The translations under genes and the position numbers were made by a program. Source: Boswellia sacra (lineage: Eukaryota; Streptophyta; Magnoliopsida; Sapindales; Burseraceae). Taken from it: a stretch of 64,000 nucleotides of DNA. Each line of letters begins with the position of its first letter. Position 1 is the stretch's first letter. The notes beneath the pieces are model-generated. The model ran no database searches, was not told where the DNA came from, and was given only the letters and a program-made list of their open reading frames with translations. The stretch spans positions 1 through 64,000 of the forward strand of contig SNVD02013210.1 in assembly GCA_013180625.2 (NCBI GenBank). The letters are read 5' to 3'. This document shows positions 43,456 through 55,439 of this stretch, piece by piece.

Positions 43456-44599
43456 TAGTGTAAGGAATTTCTTACCATCATATGTAAGTCTATTCCATGT
43501 TTATCAAACCTCTACATGCATATTCATAAATATATTATTCTTTATTGATGGTTTCGTACCATTAATGTGAGTCCACCATCACTTCATGACATCATTCTAA
43601 TTAAAGTCTATTCATAGTATATTCATAAATCAATCAATCAAAATACAAAGCCATAATCTAGAATCATGGCATTCTAGCCTAGATTTGATAAGTCTATCAT
43701 GGCATTCTAGCCTATTGCTATTTTAGCATAATTTATATTAATTCATAATTTCATGGCATTTCTAGCCTAAACATGGTTATCATGGCATTTTCTAGCCTAA
43801 ATCAAACAATCAAAATCAAGTAAGGCTATTCTAGCCCAATCCAAGCATTCAAGGGTGATATAGTAATTCTCACCTATTCTATGCTATTTCCTAGCATTTT
43901 TCAAAGCAATTATAAGTTCTCTTAACATGATTCTAATCATATGCTCCTAAGCATGATTCTAAATATATGCTCCTAAGCATGATTCTAAGCATTCACAAAG
44001 AAATAAAATCCCTATTCATGTTTTTAAATAAGGAAATGAAAGATGACTTACCTTGACAAGCATTTTCATCCTGCAAAACAAATAAAGGATTAAATAATTC
44101 TACAAAATCCTAACCATGCTTCTAAGCATGAACATAAATCCTAAACATGCTTATTCAAAGCATAAATAAAGCTAAACATGCTTAGTTCTAAGCAAGAAAA
44201 ATAAGGAAGAAAATATGAGGAAGAAGAGAAATTGCTCAGAGTACGTACCTTTTTCGGGTTTAGAGCAATATAAGACATCCGAAAAATATTAGTCTAGAAA
44301 TGACTCCTTGGAATTCTCACAAGTGTGTCCTAGAGGGAGAGAGAGAGGATTTCTAGATGTCCTTCAAAATGTACCCAAGGTGTGTTTATATAGGTTTTTC
44401 TTAGAGTGAAAAGTGATAAAAAACCAATGTGGGATTCAGATGAACAATATCACACAAACAGTACCACGTGACCAATGTTGATAGTTGTCTGATGGTAGAT
44501 AGCTGGTCGGTGGTCAAACAACCGTCGACCCTTCTTATTTTGCAATGCAGTTCCTTACATCATTCCTAATGTTTAGAATAACGTCAATGTAAAGAATAA

Positions 44600-46300
44600 G
44601 AAAAACAACCTTTTGGTCTTGTATTCTCTTGTAGACACATGGTTCGTCTACATTTTGAATAGAATAATAAGTTTTGATAGTTTGATCAAAATTTATGTTC
44701 CAAGACCTTCATGCTTATTAAATACCACAAATTGATCTCATCAATTTGTAAACCTTTTACTCTTAGCCTTTCTCTATGAAACCCTCTAGTTGTATCATAT
44801 AGATGCCTTCGTCAAAATTTCCTTTCAAGAATGTTGTCTTCATGTCCATTTGCCATATCTGATAATCAAAATGAGCGATAATGGATAAGAGAATTTGAAT
44901 TGATTTTAGCATAACCATTGGCGAGAAGGTCTCGTCATTGCCAATCCCTACCTTTTAGGTGTAACCCATAGCTACCAACCTTGCCTTGAAGGTCTCCATC
45001 TTCCCATCAACTCGTCTCTTTCTTTTGTAGACCCACTTGCACCTTATGGGTTTTATCCCTCGAGGTGCATCTACAAGTTCCAAGACAAAATTAGAATGCA
45101 TCTATTCTATTTTTGATTCTATAGCTTTTTGCTAACTATTATCAGAATCAGATTCATTTCCTTCAGTATCTTATGATACTCTCATAAATCTATCAGGTTG
45201 TCTTACAATCCTCCCAATGTGTCGAGGCATTATAGGAGTTTGTCTAACAATCCTTCCGTTAAGTTGAGGTACCATAGGCGGTTGTGTAACTCGATCTTAT
45301 ATTTGTTTCGTATTAGAAGTAGATGTCGAACCTTTGAAACAATCATCACTGATCTAATTCGTGTTAGTTTCTTTGGACATTTCTTCTAATACTAAATTGC
45401 TTTTAGGAGTATAATTCCTCATATAATTGACCTTTAAGTTATTTGTAGTCATACTATAAATTCTTTCACACTATATTAACTATAGAAACACTATCCTCTT
45501 GTACCTTTTAGAATTTCCTAAAAACAAGTGAATAATTTTGAATAATTTACTTAGATCAAACCATGCCCAAAAGAGTTTTGTTCCTTCTCGATGCTACTCT
45601 AGGTGTAATGAGTTGGAATAGCATTCTATTTTCATAAGAGGTATTTACTATTACGATCTAATTACAGTAATTTGACACATTTACATAAATGCTTTCAACC
45701 TTAATCTTTTACCTTTTAAACTCTTCAAAAGTTTTTTTTTGACACATTAAGTAAATGTACTCATATCTTGAGTAATCATCTCATAAAATAATCATATGTA
45801 CCTCTTGTTTTAACACTAATTGGTGCATAAACAACTTTATGTACCATAAAATCTTTAGCTCTATTTTCTTTTGCCTTAAAATGGCTTATTGAAAAATTTT
45901 CTCACTAGGCTTGATTCATAAGATGGTATAGGTATGATATCTAATGATTTTAGTGTACATCCTTAACTATCCTTTGAATCCTCTTAAGTAAAATTAGCCT
46001 AATAGGAAATGCCAAAAATAAGTCTGATTAATGTTAGACAATCTAACTCTTTCTTTTATTCAACTTGGTGTCATTCATTGATTCCATTTTAGTTTTAATT
46101 GTTATGTACAATTCTAGAAAAAATAAAATTCTTTATTCTTTTCTAATAACAACAAACTTGTTAAAAGAAGTTTAATAATTAGAATTTTATGAGTACCGAA
46201 ATTCAAAATTTCATATATAATATCTCAAAAAATAACAATTATCCAAAACTAAAAATATCAAAAAAATATACAGTTCCTCAATTGCATGCGCAGACACCAA
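44600..46300 (-). pseudogene. Copia pol: integrase to reverse transcriptase, decayed
   Basis: On the minus strand, from high to low: integrase pieces (TYDYFMR-like text near 45790, YLMCQKKTFEEFKR near 45750, RRNKTLLGMV near 45580), an integrase-RT linker with RQPDRFMR (about 45190), and RT (near 45060 HKVQVGLQK-type text in one frame and RCKWVYKRKRRVDGKMETF in the other; DNETFSPMVMLKSIQ near 44930; WQMDMKTTFLKGNF near 44850; IYMIQLEGF near 44790). The order integrase before RT identifies Ty1/copia. The RT active site YVDD and RNase H are missing at the low end, which abuts the truncated Tat LTR near 44557. Many frameshifts are present. Confidence 0.8.
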
Positions 46301-49285
46301 CACTTCATTTATAAGCCTTAAGCCAAACTTACTTTAGTTTAGAAGTCGTCTCCTATTCAACCTTTACAACGAATTACATGCATGGTCGATATCCATAGTT
46401 CAACAATTAATGGAATTTAGAAAATGTTATTCTCCAAAAGATATTACTTGAGTAAGCTTTAAATGCTATGCAATCTCTTTTTAACTACGCTTTAACTCCA
46501 TAATGGAAACATTTTTCCATCGGTTGGGCTTCGTTCTTTGTCGCTCATGCTACAGATTTTAAAACCTTTCCTTATTCGTTCTTATAAACCTTACCCTTAA
46601 GGTTTTAAATTAGAAGAACATTAGACTTTGGTTTTAGCACCGTTCATAACATTCTTTGATTGGGCTTTTAAGATAAACTCCAATTCTTTATTAAAATCTA
46701 CCTCTATTCAAAATAAAGAACAAGACAAAGAATTTCGTTTCATAATCAATTTTGCCTCATTTAACAACCCTTGCAAGTGAAAAATGATATCTTTTACATT
46801 AGCAATATATATAAACTTCAATTCCAACACTTGGTTCAAGGAAGCAAATACATAACTTGGCTATTGCATTTACTTTCTCTCATTTTATGTAGTATTCTTT
46901 ATTTTTTTTATAGTCAAATACTCATAAGAAGGTAAAGGTATACTTATTTTTAGGATCCACTTTTGACATTGAGCTTATTGTAGATTGTCATCCACTCTAC
47001 ATAGCTTTGACCATCACATGGTCAATATAGTTTTCATCATTGTATGGTTTGTATAGCTATCACTATCAAGTTTTTATAGCTTCGACCATCATATGGTCTT
47101 TAATATCCAGTTCTAGTTTTCCATTCCTCATAATCGTCTTCCTTTACAACATGTGGTCAATTAAGCATAAAAGTAATTGGATTTATTTTCCATAAAAATA
47201 AACATAAACCCTGATCAATGACTATACAATCTTTTGAATATGACTACATGATGCATGGGATGCAAAAATGTAAATGCAGTTAACCTAAAATAATTTGCAA
47301 TATATTCTATGGTGCTTTGATCAAATAATTACGACTTGTTTTAAGAAAATGTTATAACTCTATTTGATTAAAATAAAACTCTTTCTAATCATTATTTTTT
47401 CCAAAATAACTCTTATTTTAATAATGATAACAATCATATGTTTAGCCCCTAATTAATAAAAGCATTCCTTTAGGGAATATCTTTTCAAGAATTAAATTGA
47501 GTGTGTGATCATTGTTTCAATTGATTCCAAAATTGCATTATTGTGAAATTTCTTTAGGAAATAATACTTAATGGTTCTTTTGGAACAACTTTATTCTTGT
47601 GGAGATCCAATCTTGGAAGACAAATACCACAAGCCCTTCTTTAGGGAGCATGACCCTAAGACAGGCCAAGACGAGACTCATTAATAATCCAAATGGACCA
47701 ACAATTAAGGCTTTAGGTTTAAAATTAATTAAAAATTCTCCCACTCAAACATTTAAAAGATTTGAAATTTTGGTTTAAAATATGACTGATATAACTTTTT
47801 CAAACTATTTGAAACTTTTATATCCATATTAATTGCTTAATTAATCTCATTAATTAAGTTTATGATTTATATTCTATTTATCAAACTTTTTGATAAACTT
47901 ATAAATCATTTTATTTTAATTAATCTAATTGATTAAAATATTTTGATTTCTATACACCATTAATCAAATACTTTAATTAACTATATATAAGTCAATACAT
48001 GTATGCATGAACATATTAATAATGTATGATGTGGCATGTGAAATATTTTCATTTCATTTAATACTTAAATAAAATAAACATACATAAGGCATACATATTG
48101 GTATAAACATTTGGCATTTTTCCTAAAAATATTACAATAATATTTTCTTGAGTTCTTGTATCTTCTTATGTCTTCTTGGCATATCCCCTATATTTGAACA
48201 TGCCCCTTAGTTCCAAGAAAATTTTTAAAATTCATAAAATTGAAAATTTTGAGTGTCTAGTGAACTGTTTCATAGTTGTTCAGAAGTTTTGAAAATTTGT
48301 ATAGACAACCTTACAGATCTAAAACATTTCCAGATTTGCAGTTTCACCCCTACAAATTGCAACTTTGATTTTATGGGCTATACAACTTTGAATTTGTCAC
48401 TGTTTCGGGCTAAAAAACCACAAAAGCAAAAGCAACATGGGCAAGATGGGAGACTATCCAATAAATCAATTATACTCACATGGGTCCAAGTTCTAAAATA
48501 AACTAAATCCATAGGTGAACAACTTGGGTTTGGGTTTGGGTGGACCCATGAACCCCAACTCCATGGTTTTGTTTGCTACCTAGCAGCTATTAGGCATCAT
48601 AAAACAGCCCATTGAACCCAACTTTAGTGTTAAACCATTAAGCTAGGCGCATTGACCAACAGCCAATAGACCAATACGCTTAAAACAACAAAATTCATGC
48701 ACTTGGAGATAGGCTTACCACGCTTACGCTTGGGTCAATATGATTGGGGTTAGAGCTTTCCAAGTAATCGTTTGGCCCATCAAATCTACATACCCTACAC
48801 ATGTTCTAAGGTTGGCTACCACCTTTAAAGCAACCCGAAGGCCCATTTATGCAAACCCTCAAGCCTAAGGTTTTTGGCGCACAACTTTTATGGCCTAAAC
48901 CCTAGCCTCCTCCTATGTTGATTCAGCCTCCATGCTCCTTGATCTCCATCAACTTATGTGTTCTTGCATCAATCATACATCCCATGCATAATAATTTACA
49001 TACAATTATGTACAAAAATGCAAAATTAATCAACTTAAAATTAACAAAAACAGAGGGTAATTCAATAGCATAGAGGCCACCCTTCAAATTTAAATACTCT
49101 TGAATAAAAATACAAAGAAACTTTTGAGGCCAAGGTTTCACCATATACATCACCATATCACAAATTACATCAACATTCATTGCATGAATCATTTGCAATT
49201 AATTGAGAAAATAGCACCACATCATTATAACATGCTACTTGCTAAAAAAGCAACAAGATTTTATACTTTTATCCTTCACTAGTGG
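46301..49285. other. Interval between Copia pol and its primer-binding site
   Basis: No coding domain was recognised. In a minus-oriented Copia this should hold gag and protease, but the text is AT-rich and non-coding with imperfect repeats such as GACCATCACATGGTC (about 47010-47100). Other insertions may have replaced the gag region. From 48500 to 48920 the G+C content is a little higher, without a gene. Short open frames at 48253-48501 and 48923-49198 lack recognisable features. Confidence 0.45.
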
Positions 49286-49295
49286 AGGAACCAAA

Positions 49296-49362
49296 GCTCT
49301 AATACCAATTGTTAGAACTTAGTGCCAAATCTGAACACTTCAAGACTGCAGAAGTACTTAAG
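49296..49362 (-). mobile_element. Copia primer-binding site and LTR remnant
   Basis: The minus strand reads TGGTATTAGAGC (49307-49296), a one-base variant of the initiator-Met tRNA primer-binding site TGGTATCAGAGC, directly preceded on that strand by ...TTCTAACA, the end of an LTR (TGTTAG...CTAACA type). The LTR can be followed only to about 49362, where a run of T begins. It fits the 5' end of the minus-strand Copia whose pol lies at 44600-46300. Confidence 0.7.
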
Positions 49363-49384
49363 TTTTTTTTTTTTTTTTTTTTTT
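49363..49384 (+). repeat. Oligo(T) run
   Basis: About 21 consecutive T residues at the junction between the minus-strand Copia LTR remnant and the plus-strand Copia 3' end. It could mark a past insertion (an A-tail on the minus strand) or simple slippage. Confidence 0.8.
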
Positions 49385-49836
49385 GTATTTCTATGCTTAG
49401 CATTTTGGTTAGTGTTTAAACTTGCAAGGAATGGTATGTGGTCAAACTACTATGCTATAAAGTTTATCTTGTGATATTTGTAGTATTACATTGTGATGTT
49501 TTGCAGGTTTAATGATGGATTAAGGGGGAGTTATTGATTTTACATTGAGAATGATTTAATGTTGTTTTATTGTGATTTGAGTCTGTTGCAGACCAGTTTG
49601 TGTATCGCAAGCTGATGGCGTTCTGTGTTTGATAATTATTTTTGTGCAGATACTTGAGAACTTGTTTATGTTATTTCAGTTATGTTTGTTATAACTGAAA
49701 GTTTGGTGTTTCCATTTTTGTGAACTTTTGACTAAGTATTTACATTCTGTTTTCAGTTGTCTTACACTTAACCATGCAGGATTTTGTTTACAGAAATATG
49801 AGAATGTTTCCATTACAAGATGCCAAAGGGGGAGAT
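49385..49836 (+). mobile_element. 3' region of a plus-strand Copia element with polypurine tract
   Basis: Non-coding text without a long frame, ending with the polypurine tract AAAGGGGGAGA at 49825-49835, typical of Copia elements just before the 3' LTR. The coding part upstream is missing. Confidence 0.7.
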
Positions 49837-50730
49837 TGTTAGTGTCAATGTGACACGTGACAAATTTCATGCATGTGATTAAATTTTATTTTTGTCAACT
49901 TGTGATAAAAACATGTATGTTATTATTTTTCCTAATGCATGATGAGATATTTATTTCAGGAAAAGATTTGATTGAATGATTATTGGAAAGCTTTTAAGAT
50001 TGGAATATTTTTTGTACTTACCCTAATTGTTTTAGTATTTTAGTTGATTACAATTACCTATTTGGATAGGATATTGTGTTATGTTTTTCTATAGTTTATC
50101 TAATCATCCTATTTTAGTTTTGTAGGAATTTGATATTTGTTGATTACATGAATTATATAGCTATCCATGCAGGCTATATAAGGGGAAGCACTCAAGGCTA
50201 AATTTAGAAGAGGTGTATGTGCAGAAACGTGGAGTGCACTTGAGTGACTTTGTTTTTCATGATCTTCATTTTAAAATCTTTATGATTGAGTGAGTTAAGA
50301 TTGTGCATGACTCATGGCCTTGAGTATATACATAGATCTGATTTTTAAGGGTATTGAGTCGTGTAAGCTTAAGTGAGTTGAGTGATTATATGATTCTGTA
50401 ACAGTTATGTTGGTTGTGTCTTACTAAACTAGTGTAGTTAAGTCTGAAGGGTTTGTGAAGTGCAACATCAGAAGAGTGTGTGAAGGACTATGGCTGTGAT
50501 CAAGGATGATCATGTTTACATATATTAGGTTAGTGAGTGAGTGGGTGTCTATCACTGTAAAGAGTCCTAAATCGAGTATAAACATATACAACATAGTAGA
50601 TTGTAACTCTTGTTGTCCGTAGATGTAGGCTGGTTTATAGTCAAACCACGTAAAATTTTCTGTTATGTTTTACTTTACTGTTTTCAATTAAGTTAGTGTT
50701 AATTAACTGTCCATACTGCAAAAACTAACA
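49837..50730 (+). repeat. 3' LTR of the plus-strand Copia element
   Basis: It starts TGTTAGTGTC right after the polypurine tract and ends AAAACTAACA, giving 6-bp inverted termini and 894 bp. A TATA box (TATATAA, 50175-50181) lies at about one third of the length. The partner LTR and target duplication are not visible because the 5' part is lost. Confidence 0.85.
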
Positions 50731-52405
50731 ATATATATAATAAGTAATATTTAATTTTGATTAATGATACATCTCCCAAATTATATCTCAAATCTTGTAT
50801 CCAAATGATGTTTATATTCAATTAATAATTACCAAGTTGATAAGTTGATGATATAATGAATGATGTGTTAGTTGTAAACCCATGTCACTTCATTTGGGAT
50901 GTGTAATTTTGGGATAAATTTTGGAAAGTGTATCACTACTCTTTAATATTAGGTTTATAATATCTATAGGCTCACTTATGCCCTTGTATACATTAGATGG
51001 ATCATTTGAATTGAATGAAAAATTTCGAAGTTTCTCTTTTCTTCCTTTGTTATTTTATCCCTTTTTTATATTTTATATACATTATGAGCACCGATAACCC
51101 TAATATGAATTTAATGTCTATTTTTGAATGGCAAAGGGCTTGGTACTATCGAAACCTACAATACAGGAATTATAGCTTCAAAGGACCAAAAAGAAAAAGT
51201 TAAGTACATTTTCACTTAAATCTTTATTAAGACATGAGCACAATTTTGATTCAATGATTAATGCAATTTAGTGTCAAATCATTTAAAAGTGATGTTGGAA
51301 TACTCATTACACTATTGAAAAGGATTTCCTGGACGTTAAGAACAATATAATATTTGATTCATGAAAAACGTATTTTAACTCGTCAAGTAAGAAAAAAAAT
51401 GGTAGTTTATGAAGTTTATGTTACATGTGAATCGGAAACCTGCAAAATTCCTTAAGATTATTGACAAACTAAATGGTCAAAAAAGCAACTAATAAAAAGG
51501 TTAAAATTTTTAGTGCAGGTATTAACTGTTACATTAATTCTATTGAAATAACAAAATATCCTCAAAGAAAATTATTGAAAATATTTATGACTATTTAAAA
51601 AAAGAAAATGAAAATGAAAAAAATCAGTTATTGGGAATAGTTTTTAAGTTTAAGAAAAACTCTTACGTTTTTTTTTCCTTACCATATAGCTAAGTATTGA
51701 GTTTTGGAGCAAGGTTTCAAGCTATCAAGTAAATCGACTTGACAATACAATATTAGTGTTTGACAAACTATCTTATTGTCTGCATAGATGTTGAGTGATG
51801 TTAGATGTACGTCAAGTAATATGTAGATCTGTTAAGACTACATTGGCGAGTTTAACGATGAATTTGGCATTTTGACATTACATTTTACTAGGCAATTAAA
51901 AAAAATTAGGGCTTCGTTAGACCGTCTAAACAAATTAAGGTTTTACAAAAACCTAAAACCATTGGCCTTTTTTTCTTTTTTTTTTCTTTTTTAAATTTCT
52001 AATGCATGATTGACTGTCGGAAAAGAAATCTATTTAAGACATAAGCTTTATATATAATAAAACATTGAAAGACGTTTTAATAGACTTTCGGCATTTAAAG
52101 AAAGCCTAATAGATAATACTTACGTGTCTTACTAGGAAAAGTAACAAATATCTGGAACTTGCTTGATTTTGAGCTTTTCTTCCCTCACGACATGTAGTCT
52201 GGCTTCAGTTAAACATGCAGCGAATGTCTATCATTATCAAGGCACGCATAACTTTGCAACGCTCCATTGAAATTTGGGCGGATATTTCGTTTTAATTTCA
52301 TGAGATTCAAAAGTACCAAAAGCACGATTATGTTGTTGACTCTTGCCTCTCCGAATAGAAAATTCCACTTGTTTAGCTCATTGAAAGGAGGTACATGCTC
52401 GGGCA
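50731..52405. other. AT-rich intergenic interval
   Basis: No gene, RNA gene or transposon terminus was recognised. Short frames (51015-51203, 52209-52436) have no domain. The last 200 bp may be the upstream region of the NAC-like pseudogene. Confidence 0.5.
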
Positions 52406-52429
52406 ATGCATGCAAAAGGGTTGATGATG

Positions 52430-54213
52430 ATGCCAATATGCTTCAAGTTCAGTCCCACCGATGAGGAGCTCATCCAAATACTTGAAAAGAAAGTATTTGG
52501 GGAACAAATGCCTCTGCATGGACACTTCATTGTTGAAAGAAATTTTTATGATCTTGATCCCCAAGATCTTGAATGTGCGTATAAGCTTGAGTTCTTCAAG
52601 TAATCTTTCTCCATTTATCTCTTTCTGTTAACTCATTAACTTAATTAATTTCTTCACAATGTACTTTGCAAGCTACCGTGGGGACATATGTAATATTTAC
52701 TCATTTCAAACTATGTTATAGCGGCATGCGCGCGATCGATTTCTTTTTCCTTATATTTCTTGGTTTGGTTTCGTTCCTGTTAAGTAGAAGTAAAATTAGC
52801 ACATGATCGAGATGCCCATTAGTGAAAAGGAAAGATCTATTAAAGAATTAAAAACGCGGTAAATGAAACAAACTATTAAGGGAGAAGATTAACGAATTAC
52901 ATTGAATGATCGTATATGTAGTACTCTAAATTTGTAAACATTTTTAATTTCGATACATTAATTTATTGTATCTCTGACTTATCTAGTGAACTTTTGTTGG
53001 TAGGGCATGGCAACATAGCTGTACAGAGCAACGAGAGATACTATTATTGCATGAGGGAGAACGATTCTCGACAAGTATTCGGCAGAGGATGGTGGAGAGC
53101 TACAGGCCACGTTACAAAAATTTATAACAATGAATATGTTGTGGGTTACAAGAGACCTTTAATCGTTTCAAAAATTTATGGATAATGATAGAAACCGAAA
53201 CAAAGGCATCCAGACTAATTGGGTTATGCATGAATCTAGTCTCGAGTCAAAGGCAACGGTTTGTGGCTTTCTTGCTTATTATTTAGTTTGTCGGCCAAAG
53301 GCTGTTTCTGGTATTGTAGCTAGCATGAATTGCTTTGGATACCAAAGCAGTCCATTCTCTAATTTTCTTTCCCAAAATGATTTCATAATTATATTTTTCT
53401 TGCTTTATTAATTTGTTTGTATGTGTAAAGATATTAACAGTAATACCTAAAAGTTTATTCGAGTATAAATCTAATATTAAACCTATAACTATTAACTTAA
53501 GTTTTTAGATAAAGTGGTAAACTTAATATGGTATCAGAATTACTTGATGTAATGGTTTAAGATTCGAATCCCTCTACTCTAAATTAAAAAATATATATAT
53601 TAGCTCATATAAAAAATTCAAATCAGGTTGTTAAACCTGGTCTACATCAAAAATATTAAAAATTGAAATCTTGCACGTGAGAGAGGTTATTGAAGTATAA
53701 AATTAATGTTAAGTTCGCACTTACTAGCTTAGTCCATTTAATATAGACTTAACTATTTCTTTATTTGATCATATATGTAGAAATGGAGACTCTGTAAGCT
53801 CAAATATATCGGGAAACAAAGTACACAAAAAGATGATACATCAAGAAATGATTTTGAAGCAGGTAGTTCAATAACAAACATGTAGCCACATTTTGTTGGA
53901 CAACAACAGCCAGAAGAACAGCCTGCACGGCTAGACTGTGTGTATCAACATAATTATTTGGAGCCGAGCATTACTTCAATGACCATGCAGCACTATGGAA
54001 CTCAAGAACAATCACACAACAATCCTTGCTGCTCGACAATGTTTCCTATGAACCTTATTATACACATGACATGCACCTTGGAGCATTTCATGAGAAACAA
54101 CAGCAGCCACAAGCTTCATTTGATAATTATCTACCATATCACTTGGATGACTATCTCGAACAATCTTTTGAAGCAGCAGGACCATTTCCTGGCCTCTGGT
54201 CCTGGCAGAACTA
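52430..54213 (+). pseudogene. NAC-domain transcription factor pseudogene
   Basis: Exon 1 (about 52430-52577) reads MPICFKFSPTDEELIQILEK, KVFGEQMPLHGHF and FYDLDPQDLE, the NAC subdomain A/B pattern, and can end at a GTATAAG donor. Exon 2 starts near 53004 after a TTGGTAG acceptor and reads ERYYYCMRENDSRQ, GRGWWRATGHVTKI, EYVVGYKRPLIV (subdomains C/D); after a frame change near 53180 it reads KGIQTNWVMHESSLE and FLAYYLVCR (subdomain D/E). A third part (from about 53782) reads KWRLCKLKYIGKQ and then a Gln-rich tail ending GPFPGLWSWQN and TAG at 54213. NAC proteins are plant DNA-binding regulators. A frameshift near 53180, a TAG near 53883 and a frame change near 54020 break the gene. Several core residues differ from usual NACs, so it may have diverged before decay. 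Confidence 0.82.
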
Positions 54214-54397
54214 GCTAAGACAGCCAAGTTAGGATGGATATTTTTTGGGTTCATTCACATTAATTGTTCTTAAATTTTCCTTCAATGTCGTGTTCAATAA
54301 ATTGTTGTATTTTATGTTAAATGGAATAAATTCACACTACTGCTAACTTAGTATGACATTGACAATGTGTGTTTGCGTTCGTGCACTACAAGAAAAT

Positions 54398-54695
54398 GGG
54401 CCTTTTACCGCGGGCCGAAACCGTGGTAAAAGGCCTTATACGGCGGGCCTACCACAGTTTAAGCCCACCGTATAAAATGGCGACGTAAAAAATAAATTCA
54501 CTTTTTATCGCGGTTTTGGCCCGCGGTAAAAAATTTTTAACCGCGGGCTAAAAGCCCGCCATTAAAATTCGTGGTGTGGTGCAAGTTTTTTTACGGCGGG
54601 CCCTGGCCCGCGATAAAAACTTAATGGCGGGCGTCGTGGCCCGCAGTGAAAATGTTATACTGCGGGCTTTCAGCCCGCCGTTAAATTATATTTAT
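54398..54695. repeat. Left subterminal palindromic array of CACTA element 3
   Basis: Words CTTTTACCGCGGGC, GGTAAAAGGCC, CGGCGGGCC, GCCCGCGGTAAAAA and GCCCGCCGTTAAA alternate in orientation over 300 bp. They match the array at 43056-43455 in type and spacing. Confidence 0.85.
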
Positions 54696-55271
54696 TGCTG
54701 AATGGAAAGACTGAATGGAAGCAGCTTTATATCATCATTATTCATATTCCAAGATCGAATCACCAATTGAAGAATTTATTGCATCATAACCAATCATGCG
54801 CAAATGACATAAAGTAACATTTCTCAATTTACTTTCATCATTAAAAGATAAAAAGTTGCATGGACATCAAAATTCAGTTGCCATTTATCTATATAAAAAA
54901 AAACATTCTTTTAACTGAATTAAAAATATTATAAACTCCCACATTGATGGTGTCAGATAAATAATTTTGTAGATTTACCGTTGCTACAAAAGAGAAGAAA
55001 TCTTTGTAATACTTCTTTTGCTTCCACTGGCAAGAGATCAGTTCTTTTGCTTCTTGAACGTTTAGTAAAATTATTAGACCAACGCCAAAAGGACCCGAAA
55101 AATTAATGATTTTCAGCACAATGAAGTAAGTTGTGTCACTAAATACAGTAATAATCAGCATAATTAATATCAAATTTTGCTTAGAGTAAAAGAAAATTGG
55201 CAAGCATTCAAGGAGTTCATTATACATACAACAGATAGAAGAAGTGTGCAAGGAGAATGTGGGAGCAACTC

Positions 55272-55394
55272 ACTGCTAGTCTTTATGAAATGAACAGCTA
55301 GAAGTTTGGTAACAGTGAAGCCATGGAAGGAGTTGACATCAAACAGTTCTTTCAGCTTCTCATCACATATTAGTGTCGTTTTGTCAGATGGATC
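55272..55394 (-). pseudogene. Captured SWIB/MDM2-domain exon (UAF30-like)
   Basis: After an AG acceptor at 55395 the minus strand reads DPSDKTTLICDEKLKELF, then DVNSFHGFTVTKLLAVHFIK. This is the second half of a SWIB domain, as in plant upstream-activation-factor subunit 30-like and other SWIB proteins that act in chromatin or nucleoids. The first half of the domain was not found nearby. The exon itself is undamaged. A following open stretch at 55251-54889 (-) has no known domain and may be intron or 3' untranslated region. The exon lies about 0.9 kb from the left end of CACTA element 3, with its presumed 5' end towards the right. Confidence 0.85.
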
Positions 55395-55439
55395 CTTCAC
55401 AAATAAATGAATAACAGTTTCAAAGATTAGCATCATTTG

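Larger units (their letters stand above)
38661..43460. mobile_element. CACTA-like element 2, 4.8 kb, carrying MAPKKK exons
   Basis: The left end CACTACAACAGAAGGAGC and right end TTTTCTTGTAGTG are inverted, and TAA flanks both sides (38658-38660, 43461-43463) as a 3-bp target duplication. Both subterminal regions carry palindromic (T/C)CGCGGGC / GCCCGCGGTAAA words. No transposase was found. The element lies inside Tat LTR copy 3, so it is younger than that LTR. It carries a CT-rich leader, unidentified exon-like pieces, a retro-insertion and MAPKKK exons on +. Confidence 0.92.
38320..44557 (-). repeat. Tat-family LTR, copy 3, split by CACTA element 2
   Basis: The parts 38320-38657 and 43464-44557 are collinear with LTR copies 1 and 2: AGTCCACTTAGTGTTGTC, then GAGTCCACCATCACTTCATG, ATCATGGCAT..TCTAGCC units (43665-43800) and TAAGCATGATTCTAA units (43930-43990). 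A minus-strand TATA box lies at 44386-44392. Similarity stops near 44557 at TGCAGTTCCTTA, earlier than in the other copies, so the high end is truncated, probably by the Copia element that follows. Confidence 0.7.
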
